Source of the DNA: Blastococcus sp. TF02A-35
GTDB lineage: Bacteria; Actinomycetota; Actinomycetes; Mycobacteriales; Geodermatophilaceae
Direction: 5' to 3'
Assembly: GCF_004571075.1 (NCBI RefSeq)
Contig: NZ_SPQP01000003.1
Coordinates: forward strand, 108,105-172,104
Length of the DNA stretch: 64,000 nt
This document shows, one piece after another, positions 17,636 to 24,882 of the stretch. The translations under genes and the position numbers were made by a program. Numbering within the stretch: the first letter of the stretch is position 1; each line of letters begins with the position of its first letter. The notes beneath the pieces were generated by a model that was given only the letters and a program-made list of their open reading frames with translations, searched no databases and was not told the DNA's origin.

Positions 17636-18454
17636 TCAGCGGCCGCTCGCGGTGACCAGGTGGCCGCCGGTCGAGCCGTAGGGCTCCACCGCGAACCCGA
17701 GCTGCTCCAGGACGGCCGCGACGGCGCTGGACATCGTGCGCTGCACGGCCTCGTCGGCCTCGGCGCCCCGCACCTGCTGGACGCTCATCCGCTCGTGCTG
17801 CCGCCAGGCGACGACCAGCCCGCCGAGCTCGGGGCGCGGCGTCAGGCAGGCCCCACCGGAGGCGCGCGCCGGCCCGTCGCCGTCGTGCAGCGGGAGCCCG
17901 GCCTCGAGCAGCGCGGCGGTGACGTCGACGGCCAGCGTCGTCAGGGCGTCGTCGTCGGTGATCAGCTCGTCCCAGTCCGCCGGCAGCCGGTCCAGCTGCC
18001 GGCCCAGCTCCTCGAGCCAGACGCGCTCCGACGGCGACTGGCGGCGCACCACTCCGCCGTCCTCCCGCTGGGTGCCGTAGACGGGCTTCGCGGTGTCGGG
18101 CAGCCCGAGGGAGAAGGCGGCCCAGTCGGCGTCGATCACGTCGGCGAAGGGGCCGGCCAGCGGGGCGCCGGGGCCGTCGAGCAGCCACCAGCCGGTGACC
18201 ATCGGGGTGACCGTCGCCAGCCGCCCGGAGGGGTGGGTGGCCACCGCGGCCGCCGCGGGCTGCTCGGCTCGCGCCGTCGCCGCCGTGGTCGGGGCGGCCA
18301 CGGCCACCGGGGCCGGCGCGGCGGCCTTGCGGCGCTGCTGCTGGACACCGTTGCGCTCGAACTCGTAGCGCGCGGTGGAGCTGGTGCCCAGGGCGACGAC
18401 GAGGCCGACGCTACTGAGCAGGGAGACGGCCAGCCAGATCAGCTCACCAGGCAC
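17636..18454 (-). CDS. Membrane-anchored protein of unknown function (GTxSTARYE family)
   Basis: Not recognised. It has 272 residues: an N-terminal helix (residues 5-24), immediately followed by ALGTSSTARYEFERNG, then an Ala/Pro-rich linker to about residue 75 and a soluble C-terminal domain of roughly 190 residues with no family I can name. The post-helix motif is shared with the 54-residue protein at 8590-8754. Start GTG 18454 lies inside the upstream small gene (11-nt overlap), so the two are coupled. Convergent, zero-gap neighbour of the PHA hydrolase gene. Confidence 0.82.
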   Translation of the reverse strand: MPGELIWLAVSLLSSVGLVVALGTSSTARYEFERNGVQQQRRKAAAPAPVAVAAPTTAATARAEQPAAAAVATHPSGRLATVTPMVTGWWLLDGPGAPLAGPFADVIDADWAAFSLGLPDTAKPVYGTQREDGGVVRRQSPSERVWLEELGRQLDRLPADWDELITDDDALTTLAVDVTAALLEAGLPLHDGDGPARASGGACLTPRPELGGLVVAWRQHERMSVQQVRGAEADEAVQRTMSSAVAAVLEQLGFAVEPYGSTGGHLVTASGR

Positions 18455-18653
18455 GCCAGGCTCCTCGCGGTCCCTCGCCCCAGGAAGCCGCCCGCTGCGC
18501 CCAGTCCTGGGCCCGGCCGATCAGCCCGCCGTCGGCAGCCGGGGCGGGCGCCGCCGGCTCGTACGCCATCAGCTCCAGCACCAGCGCCAACCCCTCGTCG
18601 GGCAGCCCCGCGCTCGGGACGGGGGTGAGAGCCGGATGGGCGGGCGCGTTCAC
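18444..18653 (-). CDS. Small hypothetical protein
   Basis: A 69-residue Ala/Pro-rich protein without a membrane segment or known domain. The case for a real gene is a clean GAGGAG 7 nt before GTG 18653 and an 11-nt overlap with the downstream membrane-anchored protein gene, forming a two-gene unit. A TAGCCT hexamer at 18709-18714 could be its -10. Function unknown. Confidence 0.65.
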   Translation of the reverse strand: MNAPAHPALTPVPSAGLPDEGLALVLELMAYEPAAPAPAADGGLIGRAQDWAQRAASWGEGPRGAWRAW

Positions 18654-19006
18654 GGGGAGCTCCTCGGGGTCGTGCTCCGCGGCTGGGGAAGCGCCGCGGA
18701 CAACCCGAAGGCTAGGGAGCGCAGGGGTCTCCGAAGGCCTCTCCGGGACACCTCGCGGACGCCCCGTTTCCCATTCGTTGCACAGTGCACCGGAGGCGGT
18801 CGGTGACCGGTCTCACGGTCCGATGTCTTGTCGACTTGTCCCCGGATTCCGAGCGTGGCGGCCCTGGATGCGGTGTCGGTCATCCCGACCGCGGCCGTGA
18901 CACCCCGGCGTGTCGGACGGGGGTGGGACGGAGGCGTGCGCCGCCGTCCCTTCCTCCATCGGCAGCCGGTGGGCCGGCCCGTACCGACCGCCGCCGCCCG
19001 AGCTGG
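18654..19006. other. Intergenic region (353 bp)
   Basis: No gene supported. It holds the probable promoter of the 69-residue gene (minus-strand TAGCCT at 18709-18714, about 55 nt before the start) and the end of the six-gene T7SS-like operon. Open frames here lack ribosome sites and have Arg/Gly-rich shadow composition. No terminator hairpin stands out. Confidence 0.5.
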
Positions 19007-19648
19007 TCAGTCCCAGCCGTCGGGGCCGGTGGCCCACCGCCAGGTGCTCATGATCGCGTCGAACAGCTCGACGGTGAGCAACGTGTGCTCGCTCTCGGGG
19101 TCACCGTCGCCGAGGGTGCTGAAGCTGACGAGGACCCACTGCCGCGGATCGTCGGGGACCGCCGTCAGGTAGCTGACCCGCCGGACGGGCGCGTCCACGC
19201 CCCCCGCGCGGTCGGGGTCGGGCGGCATCACGCCTTCGGTGCGGACCCACACGGTGCCGGCGATCTCGACCGCCGTCGACCCCGGCGTGGTGGCGACGAG
19301 CTGGGTCAGCACGCCCCCGGCTAGGTCGTCGGGTGAGAGCTCCGCCGTTCCGCCCGGCGGGGTCACGGCGGCGACGAAGAAGGATGCGCCCAGGTGGATC
19401 CCGTGCATCGGGCCGAGCGGGAAGTAGTGGTCCAGCCCACCGCGCTCCGCCGCCGATGCGAGCTGCGAGAGCATGCGCCGCTCCAGCTCCCGCTTGAGCG
19501 GGCCGAGCTGGTCCGGCGACATCTCCTTCGGCGCCTGCGTGGCCGCCCGCTCCACGATGTCGTGCACCCGGTCCCGCGCCTCCGGACCGAGCGGGACCCG
19601 CACCCACGGGGGCGGCAGGACGATGCGGTAGGAGCGGATCCCGGTCAC
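19007..19648 (-). CDS. T7SS-linked operon: hypothetical protein, gene 6
   Basis: Unrecognised soluble protein of 213 residues and last gene of the six-gene operon. It opens with SYRIVLPPPWVRVPLG, contains a helical stretch (about 25-60), then GLDHYFPLGPMHGIHLGASFFVAAV, and ends with ELFDAIMSTWRW. The pattern of a short beta-rich domain with a final FDAIxxTxRW is one I associate with actinobacterial proteins of ESX-like loci, at low certainty. Start GTG 19648 overlaps the upstream stop by 4 nt (GTGA). A chaperone, immunity or assembly role is speculative. Confidence 0.85.
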   Translation of the reverse strand: MTGIRSYRIVLPPPWVRVPLGPEARDRVHDIVERAATQAPKEMSPDQLGPLKRELERRMLSQLASAAERGGLDHYFPLGPMHGIHLGASFFVAAVTPPGGTAELSPDDLAGGVLTQLVATTPGSTAVEIAGTVWVRTEGVMPPDPDRAGGVDAPVRRVSYLTAVPDDPRQWVLVSFSTLGDGDPESEHTLLTVELFDAIMSTWRWATGPDGWD

Positions 19649-20274
19649 CGGCCCACCTCCCGCGGGTCGGCCAGCCGGACCGCCCGCGCGAGGTCGTCGA
19701 GGTCCGCCAGCGCCAGCGCGGTGGTGCGCAGGTCGGCCCCGGCGCTGCCGAGGACCACGTCGGCAGCGGGCCGCACGACCCGTCGGTGGTAGCGGATGAC
19801 GCTGCTGAGCCGGCCGTCCTCGCCGAGGGCGTACCGCACAGCCCGCCGCAGGCCCGTTCCCTCGTCCACGACGACGACCTGCGGCTCGGCGTCGTACCAC
19901 CGGGTCCCCGGCTCGAACTCCGAGAGCACCGCTGCACCCTGCTGCGCGGGGTCGACGTCGTCCGGGTCCGCCGGCCAGACGTGCAGCACGGCGACGATCG
20001 GGGCCTCGGCCAGGCTGCGCAACCGCAGGAAGCGGAACTCCGAGCCGAGGTCGGCGGCGGCGAAGGCGTGCAGCACCTCGCGCAGCGCACGCTGCTCCGC
20101 GCTGCCGTCGGCGATCGCGAAGTCGGCGCAGACCGCGGCGAGCGCCCCGGCGGTCCACGCCTCCGCATCGCCGTCGGTCGGGCCCGCCAGCCACGTCCCC
20201 GGGTCGAAGTCGACGGACACCGCCACGTCGAGGGAGAGGCCGGGGCGCCCGCCGTGGTCGGTGCGGTCAGCCAC
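19645..20274 (-). CDS. T7SS-linked operon: hypothetical protein, gene 5 (paralogue of gene 4)
   Basis: Unrecognised soluble protein of 209 residues. The N-terminal half parallels gene 4: VSVDFDPGTWLAGP against VHVDYDPAVWVRSP, then a helical segment ending CADFAIA/AADLGLS, then LGSEFRFLRL against LGHTCDFVSL and IVAVLHVW against VIAYVNVV. The two are therefore tandem duplicates that have diverged. GTG 20274 overlaps gene 4 by 8 nt and the stop overlaps gene 6 by 4 nt. No signal peptide or membrane segment; probably cytosolic. Confidence 0.85.
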   Translation of the reverse strand: MADRTDHGGRPGLSLDVAVSVDFDPGTWLAGPTDGDAEAWTAGALAAVCADFAIADGSAEQRALREVLHAFAAADLGSEFRFLRLRSLAEAPIVAVLHVWPADPDDVDPAQQGAAVLSEFEPGTRWYDAEPQVVVVDEGTGLRRAVRYALGEDGRLSSVIRYHRRVVRPAADVVLGSAGADLRTTALALADLDDLARAVRLADPREVGR

Positions 20275-20950
20275 GTCCGCCCTCGCGCTCGACGTCGACC
20301 CGGGTGAAGAGGTGGAGCACAGGCCCGACCGAGGCGGGCGAGGAGTAGAAGGCACCGCCGTACAGGTGGACCGCCGGCCCCGCCGCGTCCGCCGGGATGC
20401 AGCGGTAGCCGCGCTCGAGGAACGACGGGGACTGCGTCCGGGGGTCCAGGCTCTGCACGCGCGACACCTCCCAGGCGCGCGGCTGCCGGCGGGAGGGGAA
20501 GAACTCCGGCCGCCCTGGCCGGGCCCCCTGGATGGCGAGGTCGGCCATGCTGGTGAACGCCTCCGGGGCACCGTGCTCCAGCAGGCCCAGCTCCTCGTCG
20601 ACCACGTTGACGTAGGCGATGACGCCCGACTCCTGCCCCTCGCCCTGCAGGGAGACGAAGTCGCAGGTGTGCCCCAGCTCGCTGTCGGCGACGAGGTCGA
20701 GCGTGACCCGGGCCTGCTGGTAGCGCGCATCCGAGGCGCTCAGGCCGAGGTCGGCGGCGTAGGCGGCCAGGTGGGCCTCGACCCAGTCGGTGCGGTCCTG
20801 CCCCGGCGCGGGGCTGCGCACCCAGACCGCGGGGTCGTAGTCGACGTGCACGGCGGCCACGCCCGGGGTGGAGCAGGCGAAGACCGGGTCCTTGAGCGCC
20901 GCCCGGGCGGTCGTGGACGGTGCGGCCCTGCGACGGCGGAAGAGGCTCAT
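20267..20950 (-). CDS. T7SS-linked operon: hypothetical protein, gene 4
   Basis: Unrecognised protein of 227 residues with a basic N-terminus (MSLFRRRRAAP) that could touch the membrane or nucleic acid. The core carries VHVDYDPAVWVRSPAPGQD and LGHTCDFVSLQGEGQESG, homologous to gene 5; the C-terminal part (HLYGGAFYSSPASVGPVLHLFTRVDV) is unique. ATG 20950 overlaps the stop of the membrane-protein gene (ATGA). The operon setting suggests a partner of the T7SS-type protein, for example chaperone or immunity factor, but nothing in the sequence proves it. Confidence 0.85.
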   Translation of the reverse strand: MSLFRRRRAAPSTTARAALKDPVFACSTPGVAAVHVDYDPAVWVRSPAPGQDRTDWVEAHLAAYAADLGLSASDARYQQARVTLDLVADSELGHTCDFVSLQGEGQESGVIAYVNVVDEELGLLEHGAPEAFTSMADLAIQGARPGRPEFFPSRRQPRAWEVSRVQSLDPRTQSPSFLERGYRCIPADAAGPAVHLYGGAFYSSPASVGPVLHLFTRVDVEREGGRG

Positions 20951-21342
20951 GGCCTGCCCGCCGACGCGGCGGCGCGCTTCTTGGCCGGGAGGAAGACCAG
21001 CACCATGCACACGGCGCTGACCGCGAGCGGTTCCCAGTGCCGGCTGATCGCGAACGCGGCTCCGCAGGTGAGCAGGAAGGCCACGAAGCGGTACCCGGTC
21101 ACCTGGCTCGGCCGGAGCCCACGCCCGCGCAGCCTGCGGAAGAAGTCGACCGCCAGCACTGCGGACAGCACCGGGAAGACGACCGGCACGGGCCAGATCC
21201 ACCAGGTGAACACCTGCTCGAAGCCGGTGACGTCGAAGCCCTTGGTCAGCACGGCTCCGATCACCGCGAGCACCGGCCAGCCGGCGAAGTAGCCGAGGAA
21301 GACGAAGCCGAGCGTCCGGGCGAGCCGGGTCAGGTCCAGCAT
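20947..21342 (-). CDS. T7SS-linked operon: small multi-pass membrane protein, gene 3
   Basis: Protein of 131 residues with three to four hydrophobic segments (roughly 11-33, 45-68, 83-98, 105-121) and basic loops, including RRLRGRGLRPSQ. Ends with a KKRAAASAGRP tail. It sits between the T7SS-signal protein gene and the paralogous pair; its start abuts the upstream stop directly and its own stop overlaps the next start by 4 nt. It may be an immunity or docking membrane protein for the upstream effector-like protein (inference). No family recognised. Confidence 0.85.
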   Translation of the reverse strand: MLDLTRLARTLGFVFLGYFAGWPVLAVIGAVLTKGFDVTGFEQVFTWWIWPVPVVFPVLSAVLAVDFFRRLRGRGLRPSQVTGYRFVAFLLTCGAAFAISRHWEPLAVSAVCMVLVFLPAKKRAAASAGRP

Positions 21343-22692
21343 CTAGCGGAACACCGGAACGCCGTGGACCGTGTGCTCCTGGAGCCACTGGTCGACCGCC
21401 GGGATCCCCGGGAGGACCGGTCCGCCGTCCGGCCCGAGGCCCGGGAAGGCCGGGTTGACGACCTTGCCCGCGATGTCGGACGTGGTACCGGCCAGGAAGG
21501 CGGTGCGCGCACCGTTGGACATCCACAGCGCGCTGTTGAGCAGCAGGCCCGAGCCGTGCTGCGCGACCGACGTCTGGATCGCCTGGTGCAGGAGCGCCCC
21601 CTGCTTCTCCCCGAAGGACAGCCAGGACAGCAGCGGGACGTCCCCCGTCAGCACCTGGTTGCGCACCTGCTGGAACCGCGACAGCCCCGCTCCGGCTCCC
21701 CGGAGGTTCCGCGCCACGACGTTGCTCCGCGTCAGCCAGGCCCCGGCCCTGCCGAAGAAGCCGCTGGCGCTGGCGAATGCCTGCCGCGCGGCGGTGGACG
21801 TCGCCCGGAAGGCGGCCATGCCCTCGCGGGCCGCCAGCGCCGTCCGCGCGCCCGAGGTCAGCAGCCTGCCGGCGCCGAAGGTCAGCAGCGCGAACGCGTC
21901 CATGCCGACGTCGACCCAGGAGCCGTCACCGTTCGCCGCCAGGGCCGTGTGGATCACCATGGCGCCGGCGGTCAGGGCGATGGCCGCGAGGGCGATCCAC
22001 CCGGCCGGGTTGCTCAGCAGCAGGACCGCGATCGCCAGCCCGGTCGCCGCCCACGTGAGCACGTCGGCGATGAGCTTCAGGAAGTCGGCGTGCTCGTGGA
22101 TGAAGGAGCGGACGTTCCGGTCCCACCAGCTGTCCTCCAGCTGGTCCTCCGACGCGTCCTGGATCCGCCGGGCGACGTCGTCGCCGACACCGTTGACCTC
22201 CTCCAGGAGCGTCTGGCACCGCGCGACCAGGGTGGCGAGCTCCGAGGTCGCCTGCCGCAGCCTGGTGTCGCGGGCCTGGTCGGCGGCCACCGCGGCGGGG
22301 TCGGCCCGGTCGACGGGGGTGGTGGGTGCCTCGTTCACCGCGGCCTCGTGCTTCGCGTCCTCGGCGCGGCGCAGCAGGCTGCCCGTCTCGACCCGCCCGT
22401 ACTCCAGCTCCGGGTGCCAGCGGTCGAGCTGCTCGGCCACGGTGTCGAAGCGGCCCTGCGCCTGGCTCAGGTGCGCGGCGAGCTCCTCGGCGCTGTCGCG
22501 GATCTCCGGGGCGAACTGGCCGACCAGCTCGTTCGTGCCGGCGGCCAGGTCGCGCAGGCGGGCGACCTGGCTGCGGATCTCGTCGGCGAGGTCGCGGTAG
22601 TGGGCCGCCTCGGCCGCCACCTGGTCCGGGTCGCCGGGCAGCGGGTCGCGGTCGAGGTCGAGCAGCCCCCAGTCCCCGGGTCGCGCGCTCAT
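21343..22692 (-). CDS. Putative T7SS-secreted protein with central TM hairpin, gene 2
   Basis: Protein of 449 residues. The N-terminus (residues 8-50) reads WGLLDLDRDPLPGDPDQVAAEAAHYRD in form, the conserved opening of the putative T7SS secretion-signal domain seen in actinobacterial substrates, followed by long helices to about 190. Two hydrophobic helices lie at roughly 204-228 and 229-252; the C-terminal 190 residues are Ala/Gly-rich with no toxin motif I recognise. It is preceded by a WXG100-like gene with an ATGA overlap, the classic pairing of small helper and large substrate. Could be an effector, a polymorphic toxin, or a structural secreted protein. Confidence 0.88.
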   Translation of the reverse strand: MSARPGDWGLLDLDRDPLPGDPDQVAAEAAHYRDLADEIRSQVARLRDLAAGTNELVGQFAPEIRDSAEELAAHLSQAQGRFDTVAEQLDRWHPELEYGRVETGSLLRRAEDAKHEAAVNEAPTTPVDRADPAAVAADQARDTRLRQATSELATLVARCQTLLEEVNGVGDDVARRIQDASEDQLEDSWWDRNVRSFIHEHADFLKLIADVLTWAATGLAIAVLLLSNPAGWIALAAIALTAGAMVIHTALAANGDGSWVDVGMDAFALLTFGAGRLLTSGARTALAAREGMAAFRATSTAARQAFASASGFFGRAGAWLTRSNVVARNLRGAGAGLSRFQQVRNQVLTGDVPLLSWLSFGEKQGALLHQAIQTSVAQHGSGLLLNSALWMSNGARTAFLAGTTSDIAGKVVNPAFPGLGPDGGPVLPGIPAVDQWLQEHTVHGVPVFR

Positions 22693-22997
22693 CGGGCCAC
22701 CGGCTGTTCCACGGTGCTCGTGGGCGCGCTCGAGGCCAGCGCCTGGTCGGCCTCCTCGAAGACCTCCAGGCACTTCTCCAGCTTGTCGCCGGTGGCCTGG
22801 ATCTCCTCGCTGAGGATCGTGCGGTGGTAGCGCCAGTTCGTGCCGAAGGTGTGCATGGCGTCGGCGATCCCGCGGTGGCCCCAGCAGTCCTGCGTGTCCC
22901 CGACCCGGGACGCCAGGTCGTCGAACGCCGACTTGATCACCCTCGCGGTCGCGGCGCTGCTGCGCAGCGTCTCGTAGTCGACCTTCAGGTCGCTCAC
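22689..22997 (-). CDS. WXG100/ESAT-6-like protein, gene 1
   Basis: All-helical protein of 102 residues, the usual size for WXG100 proteins. The turn between its two helices carries WGHRG (residues 39-43) where WxG is expected, and the C-terminal helix has FEEAD, a variant of the YxxxD/E secretion motif. It heads the operon and pairs with the large T7SS-signal protein. Start: GGAGG lies directly against ATG 23003 but 6 nt before GTG 22997, so GTG 22997 is the real start. A minus-strand -10 candidate (GATACT) lies about 65 nt upstream. Confidence 0.88.
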   Translation of the reverse strand: MSDLKVDYETLRSSAATARVIKSAFDDLASRVGDTQDCWGHRGIADAMHTFGTNWRYHRTILSEEIQATGDKLEKCLEVFEEADQALASSAPTSTVEQPVAR

Positions 22998-23181
22998 GCG
23001 CATCCTCCGGAACTCAGGAATCCGCTCGCGCCGGCCCGACGCCCGCGCTCGACCTGCACAGTATCGATCACGAGGTGGCCGCCGGCAGCTTGCGAGACGA
23101 ACCGGGTCCGTCCGGCGCGCAGGTCGTGCGCACCCCGACTACCGCCACTACCCGCCAGCGGGCCACGGAGAGACACGGGCG

Positions 23182-23697
23182 TCAACCGACATACCCCACC
23201 AATCGCCGGCGACGGACCGGCCAGAGGCCCCACCGGGGCCAGTACTTCCAGCGGGGCCGCCCATAGGTGAGTCGCCAACGACGTCCGTCTGGTCCCGCCA
23301 CCTCGCAGCCTCGCTCGTGGGCGGTGCGCCACTCCCAGATGTCACCTGCCATGACCCCGGCGCAGATGCCCGCCGCCTCGGCGACCACGCCGTCGATGTC
23401 GCTGTGGTCTCGCCACTCGAGGATCCCGACGTCACCTATGAAGAGGAACAACTCACCCTCGTCGTCATAGCGGATCTCGATCCGCTGGCCTCGGACCGTC
23501 GGTTCGAGGGACGTGATCCACGCTGCATCCACGGAGCATTGCTCTGCAGGATCGAAGTGGGGGTCGGCATCGAGGTGACGTGCGACGACGAGGTCGCCGT
23601 AGGGCTCGACCAGAGCGTCCAGTGCCCGACGGAGCTCGGCCACGACCAGAGGTGGCCCTGGCGGCCCGGCCGCTAGCCGGGGGACGTTGTTGCCCAT
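23182..23697 (-). CDS. Hypothetical protein
   Basis: Unrecognised protein of 171 residues with Trp/Arg-rich C-terminus (RPRWKYWPRWGLWPVRRRR). The middle, IEIRYDDEGELFLFIGDVGI followed by a helix and GDIWEW, looks like a small alpha/beta domain of the sort found among immunity or orphan proteins. No signal peptide. ATG 23697 lacks a ribosome site; CAGGAT lies 8 nt upstream, so leaderless translation is possible. It stands alone between the T7SS-like operon and the tRNA-Lys island and may belong to either accessory region. Confidence 0.7.
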   Translation of the reverse strand: MGNNVPRLAAGPPGPPLVVAELRRALDALVEPYGDLVVARHLDADPHFDPAEQCSVDAAWITSLEPTVRGQRIEIRYDDEGELFLFIGDVGILEWRDHSDIDGVVAEAAGICAGVMAGDIWEWRTAHERGCEVAGPDGRRWRLTYGRPRWKYWPRWGLWPVRRRRLVGYVG

Positions 23698-23858
23698 CAG
23701 GAAGCATCCTGCCCCGACGCGCGACTACGCCCCGCCGCCGGCCGCCCGCGCATGTCCTGAGGCCGCCTCCAGCAACACGGTGGCGGCCCTCGCAAACCGC
23801 AGGACCTGCCCCGTACCAGCGGGCGCTCGAACAGCCCCGCCGAACAGGTGGACGGCGG

Positions 23859-24329
23859 TCAAGCGTACGCCTCGTATCGCGTGGTCCTGCCCCACCGGGT
23901 CCAACCCGGCAACGGCAGGAGGACCGAGGCACAACCCTCGTATCCGGTGTCCTGCGCAACCGTGCCGTCGGCAAGGACCACCTCGACGCGCGAGCGCGCC
24001 ACAGCCTTGGTCTCAACGGCCCGCCCGGCAGCGACCGCCCGCACGACTGCCTCGATGAACTCGACGTTCCCCGGGGTGCGCTCGAGCTCCCAGCGGCCGC
24101 CGAGGTCATACCCGCCCGCCTGAAGGATGATCTCGCCGCCCCACTCCAGCCAGTGGACGACCAGGGACCGAGGGTTGGCGGGACGGATCTCCCAGTACGA
24201 GCCCCCGCCTTGCAGGAAGTCGCCTCGCTCAACGGTCGCGACGCCTGACAACTCCACGCAGAGGCGCTCCTCGAGGGCCACGAGCATGACCCCCACCGCG
24301 TCCTGCGACCGTGACCCGCCCTCCCCCAT
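23859..24329 (-). CDS. Hypothetical protein
   Basis: Unrecognised protein of up to 156 residues. Contains SYWEIRPANPRSLVVHWLEWGGEI and a helix IEAVVRAVAAGRAVETKAV, a compact beta-then-alpha domain; the end is Arg/Trp-rich. The start is uncertain: ATG 24329 has no ribosome site, whereas GTG 24296 (after AGGA) or ATG 24287 would give shorter, equally complete proteins. It lies just outside the left repeat of the tRNA-Lys island. Possibly an orphan immunity-type protein; not provable. Confidence 0.6.
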   Translation of the reverse strand: MGEGGSRSQDAVGVMLVALEERLCVELSGVATVERGDFLQGGGSYWEIRPANPRSLVVHWLEWGGEIILQAGGYDLGGRWELERTPGNVEFIEAVVRAVAAGRAVETKAVARSRVEVVLADGTVAQDTGYEGCASVLLPLPGWTRWGRTTRYEAYA

Positions 24330-24475
24330 GAGCGCATGGTGCCCGCGGACGAGCCCGGGTTCCGCGCGGCACCCTGTGACCCGCGGCGTGGGGCGCGCCG
24401 CAGCAGGGGAAGCGGGGATGGGCCACATGGCCTTGCCCGCCCCCGAGGAGCAGCGGGCAGAACAAGCTGTCCCAC

Positions 24476-24518
24476 GGTGGGCCCCGAGGGGATCGAACCC
24501 ACAACCCGCGGATTGAAA
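24476..24518. repeat. attL-like copy of tRNA-Lys 3' end
   Basis: Forty-three bases matching 31265-31307 at 41 positions. It spans acceptor, T-arm and part of the anticodon stem, without the 5' half, so it is a displaced tRNA 3' fragment rather than a gene. Confidence 0.9.
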
Positions 24519-24626
24519 GGGCGCGGGCGCCCCGTCCGCCCACATTCCCCCACGTCCGCCTCCGCAGGTCAGCGCCATGCGTGACCGTCGGCGTACCCGT
24601 ACGAACCCTCGCGGACGCCCATCACT

Positions 24627-24645
24627 GGCCACCACGCTGGCACCA
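24627..24645. repeat. 19-bp direct repeat, left copy
   Basis: ggccaccacgctggcacca, identical to 31196-31214 near the other island end. A 10-bp repeat (cgcaggtcag at 24563-24572 and 31251-31260) lies beside each copy. These could be recombinase arm-type or accessory sites. Confidence 0.7.
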
Positions 24646-24882
24646 TCGATCGAGAGGACCCAGCGGATGGTCGACTCCCTCCCCTCCCTGTCCAAGCGTG
24701 GTGCGACCCGCTCAAGAACTGTCGGCCAGGCTTCCACCCCGGCGGAACTCTCATCGTTAAGGCACGACAGCGCCCTATCGGCGCGGGATCGCCGCTGACC
24801 GCACGACGAGCCGGTGCACGCCTAGGCATTGACGCTGCCCAGCGTTGGCGTGTAGCTCCCGCCACAGTCCAGGATGGGCGGC

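Larger units (their letters stand above)
24330..24882. other. Non-coding stretch containing the displaced tRNA end
   Basis: No gene supported in about 550 bp. It contains the 43-bp copy of the tRNA-Lys 3' end (24476-24518), a 19-bp repeat shared with the island's right end, and the promoter of the Mrr-like gene. No integrase remnant is visible, although that is where one would often lie. Confidence 0.55.

Noticed and set aside
18813..19037. 74-residue minus-strand frame between the 69-aa gene and the T7SS-like operon
   Set aside because: No ribosome site or leaderless -10, Gly/Arg/His-rich, and it overlaps the end of operon gene 6 in another frame.
21371..22600. Long plus-strand frame antisense to the T7SS-signal protein gene
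   Set aside because: Ser/Arg/Ala shadow; the minus-strand protein has a recognised N-terminal domain and coupled neighbours.
24476..24518. A second tRNA-Lys gene at the left island end
   Set aside because: Only the 3' portion is present; D-arm and 5' acceptor strand are missing and the sequence diverges after the anticodon stem.
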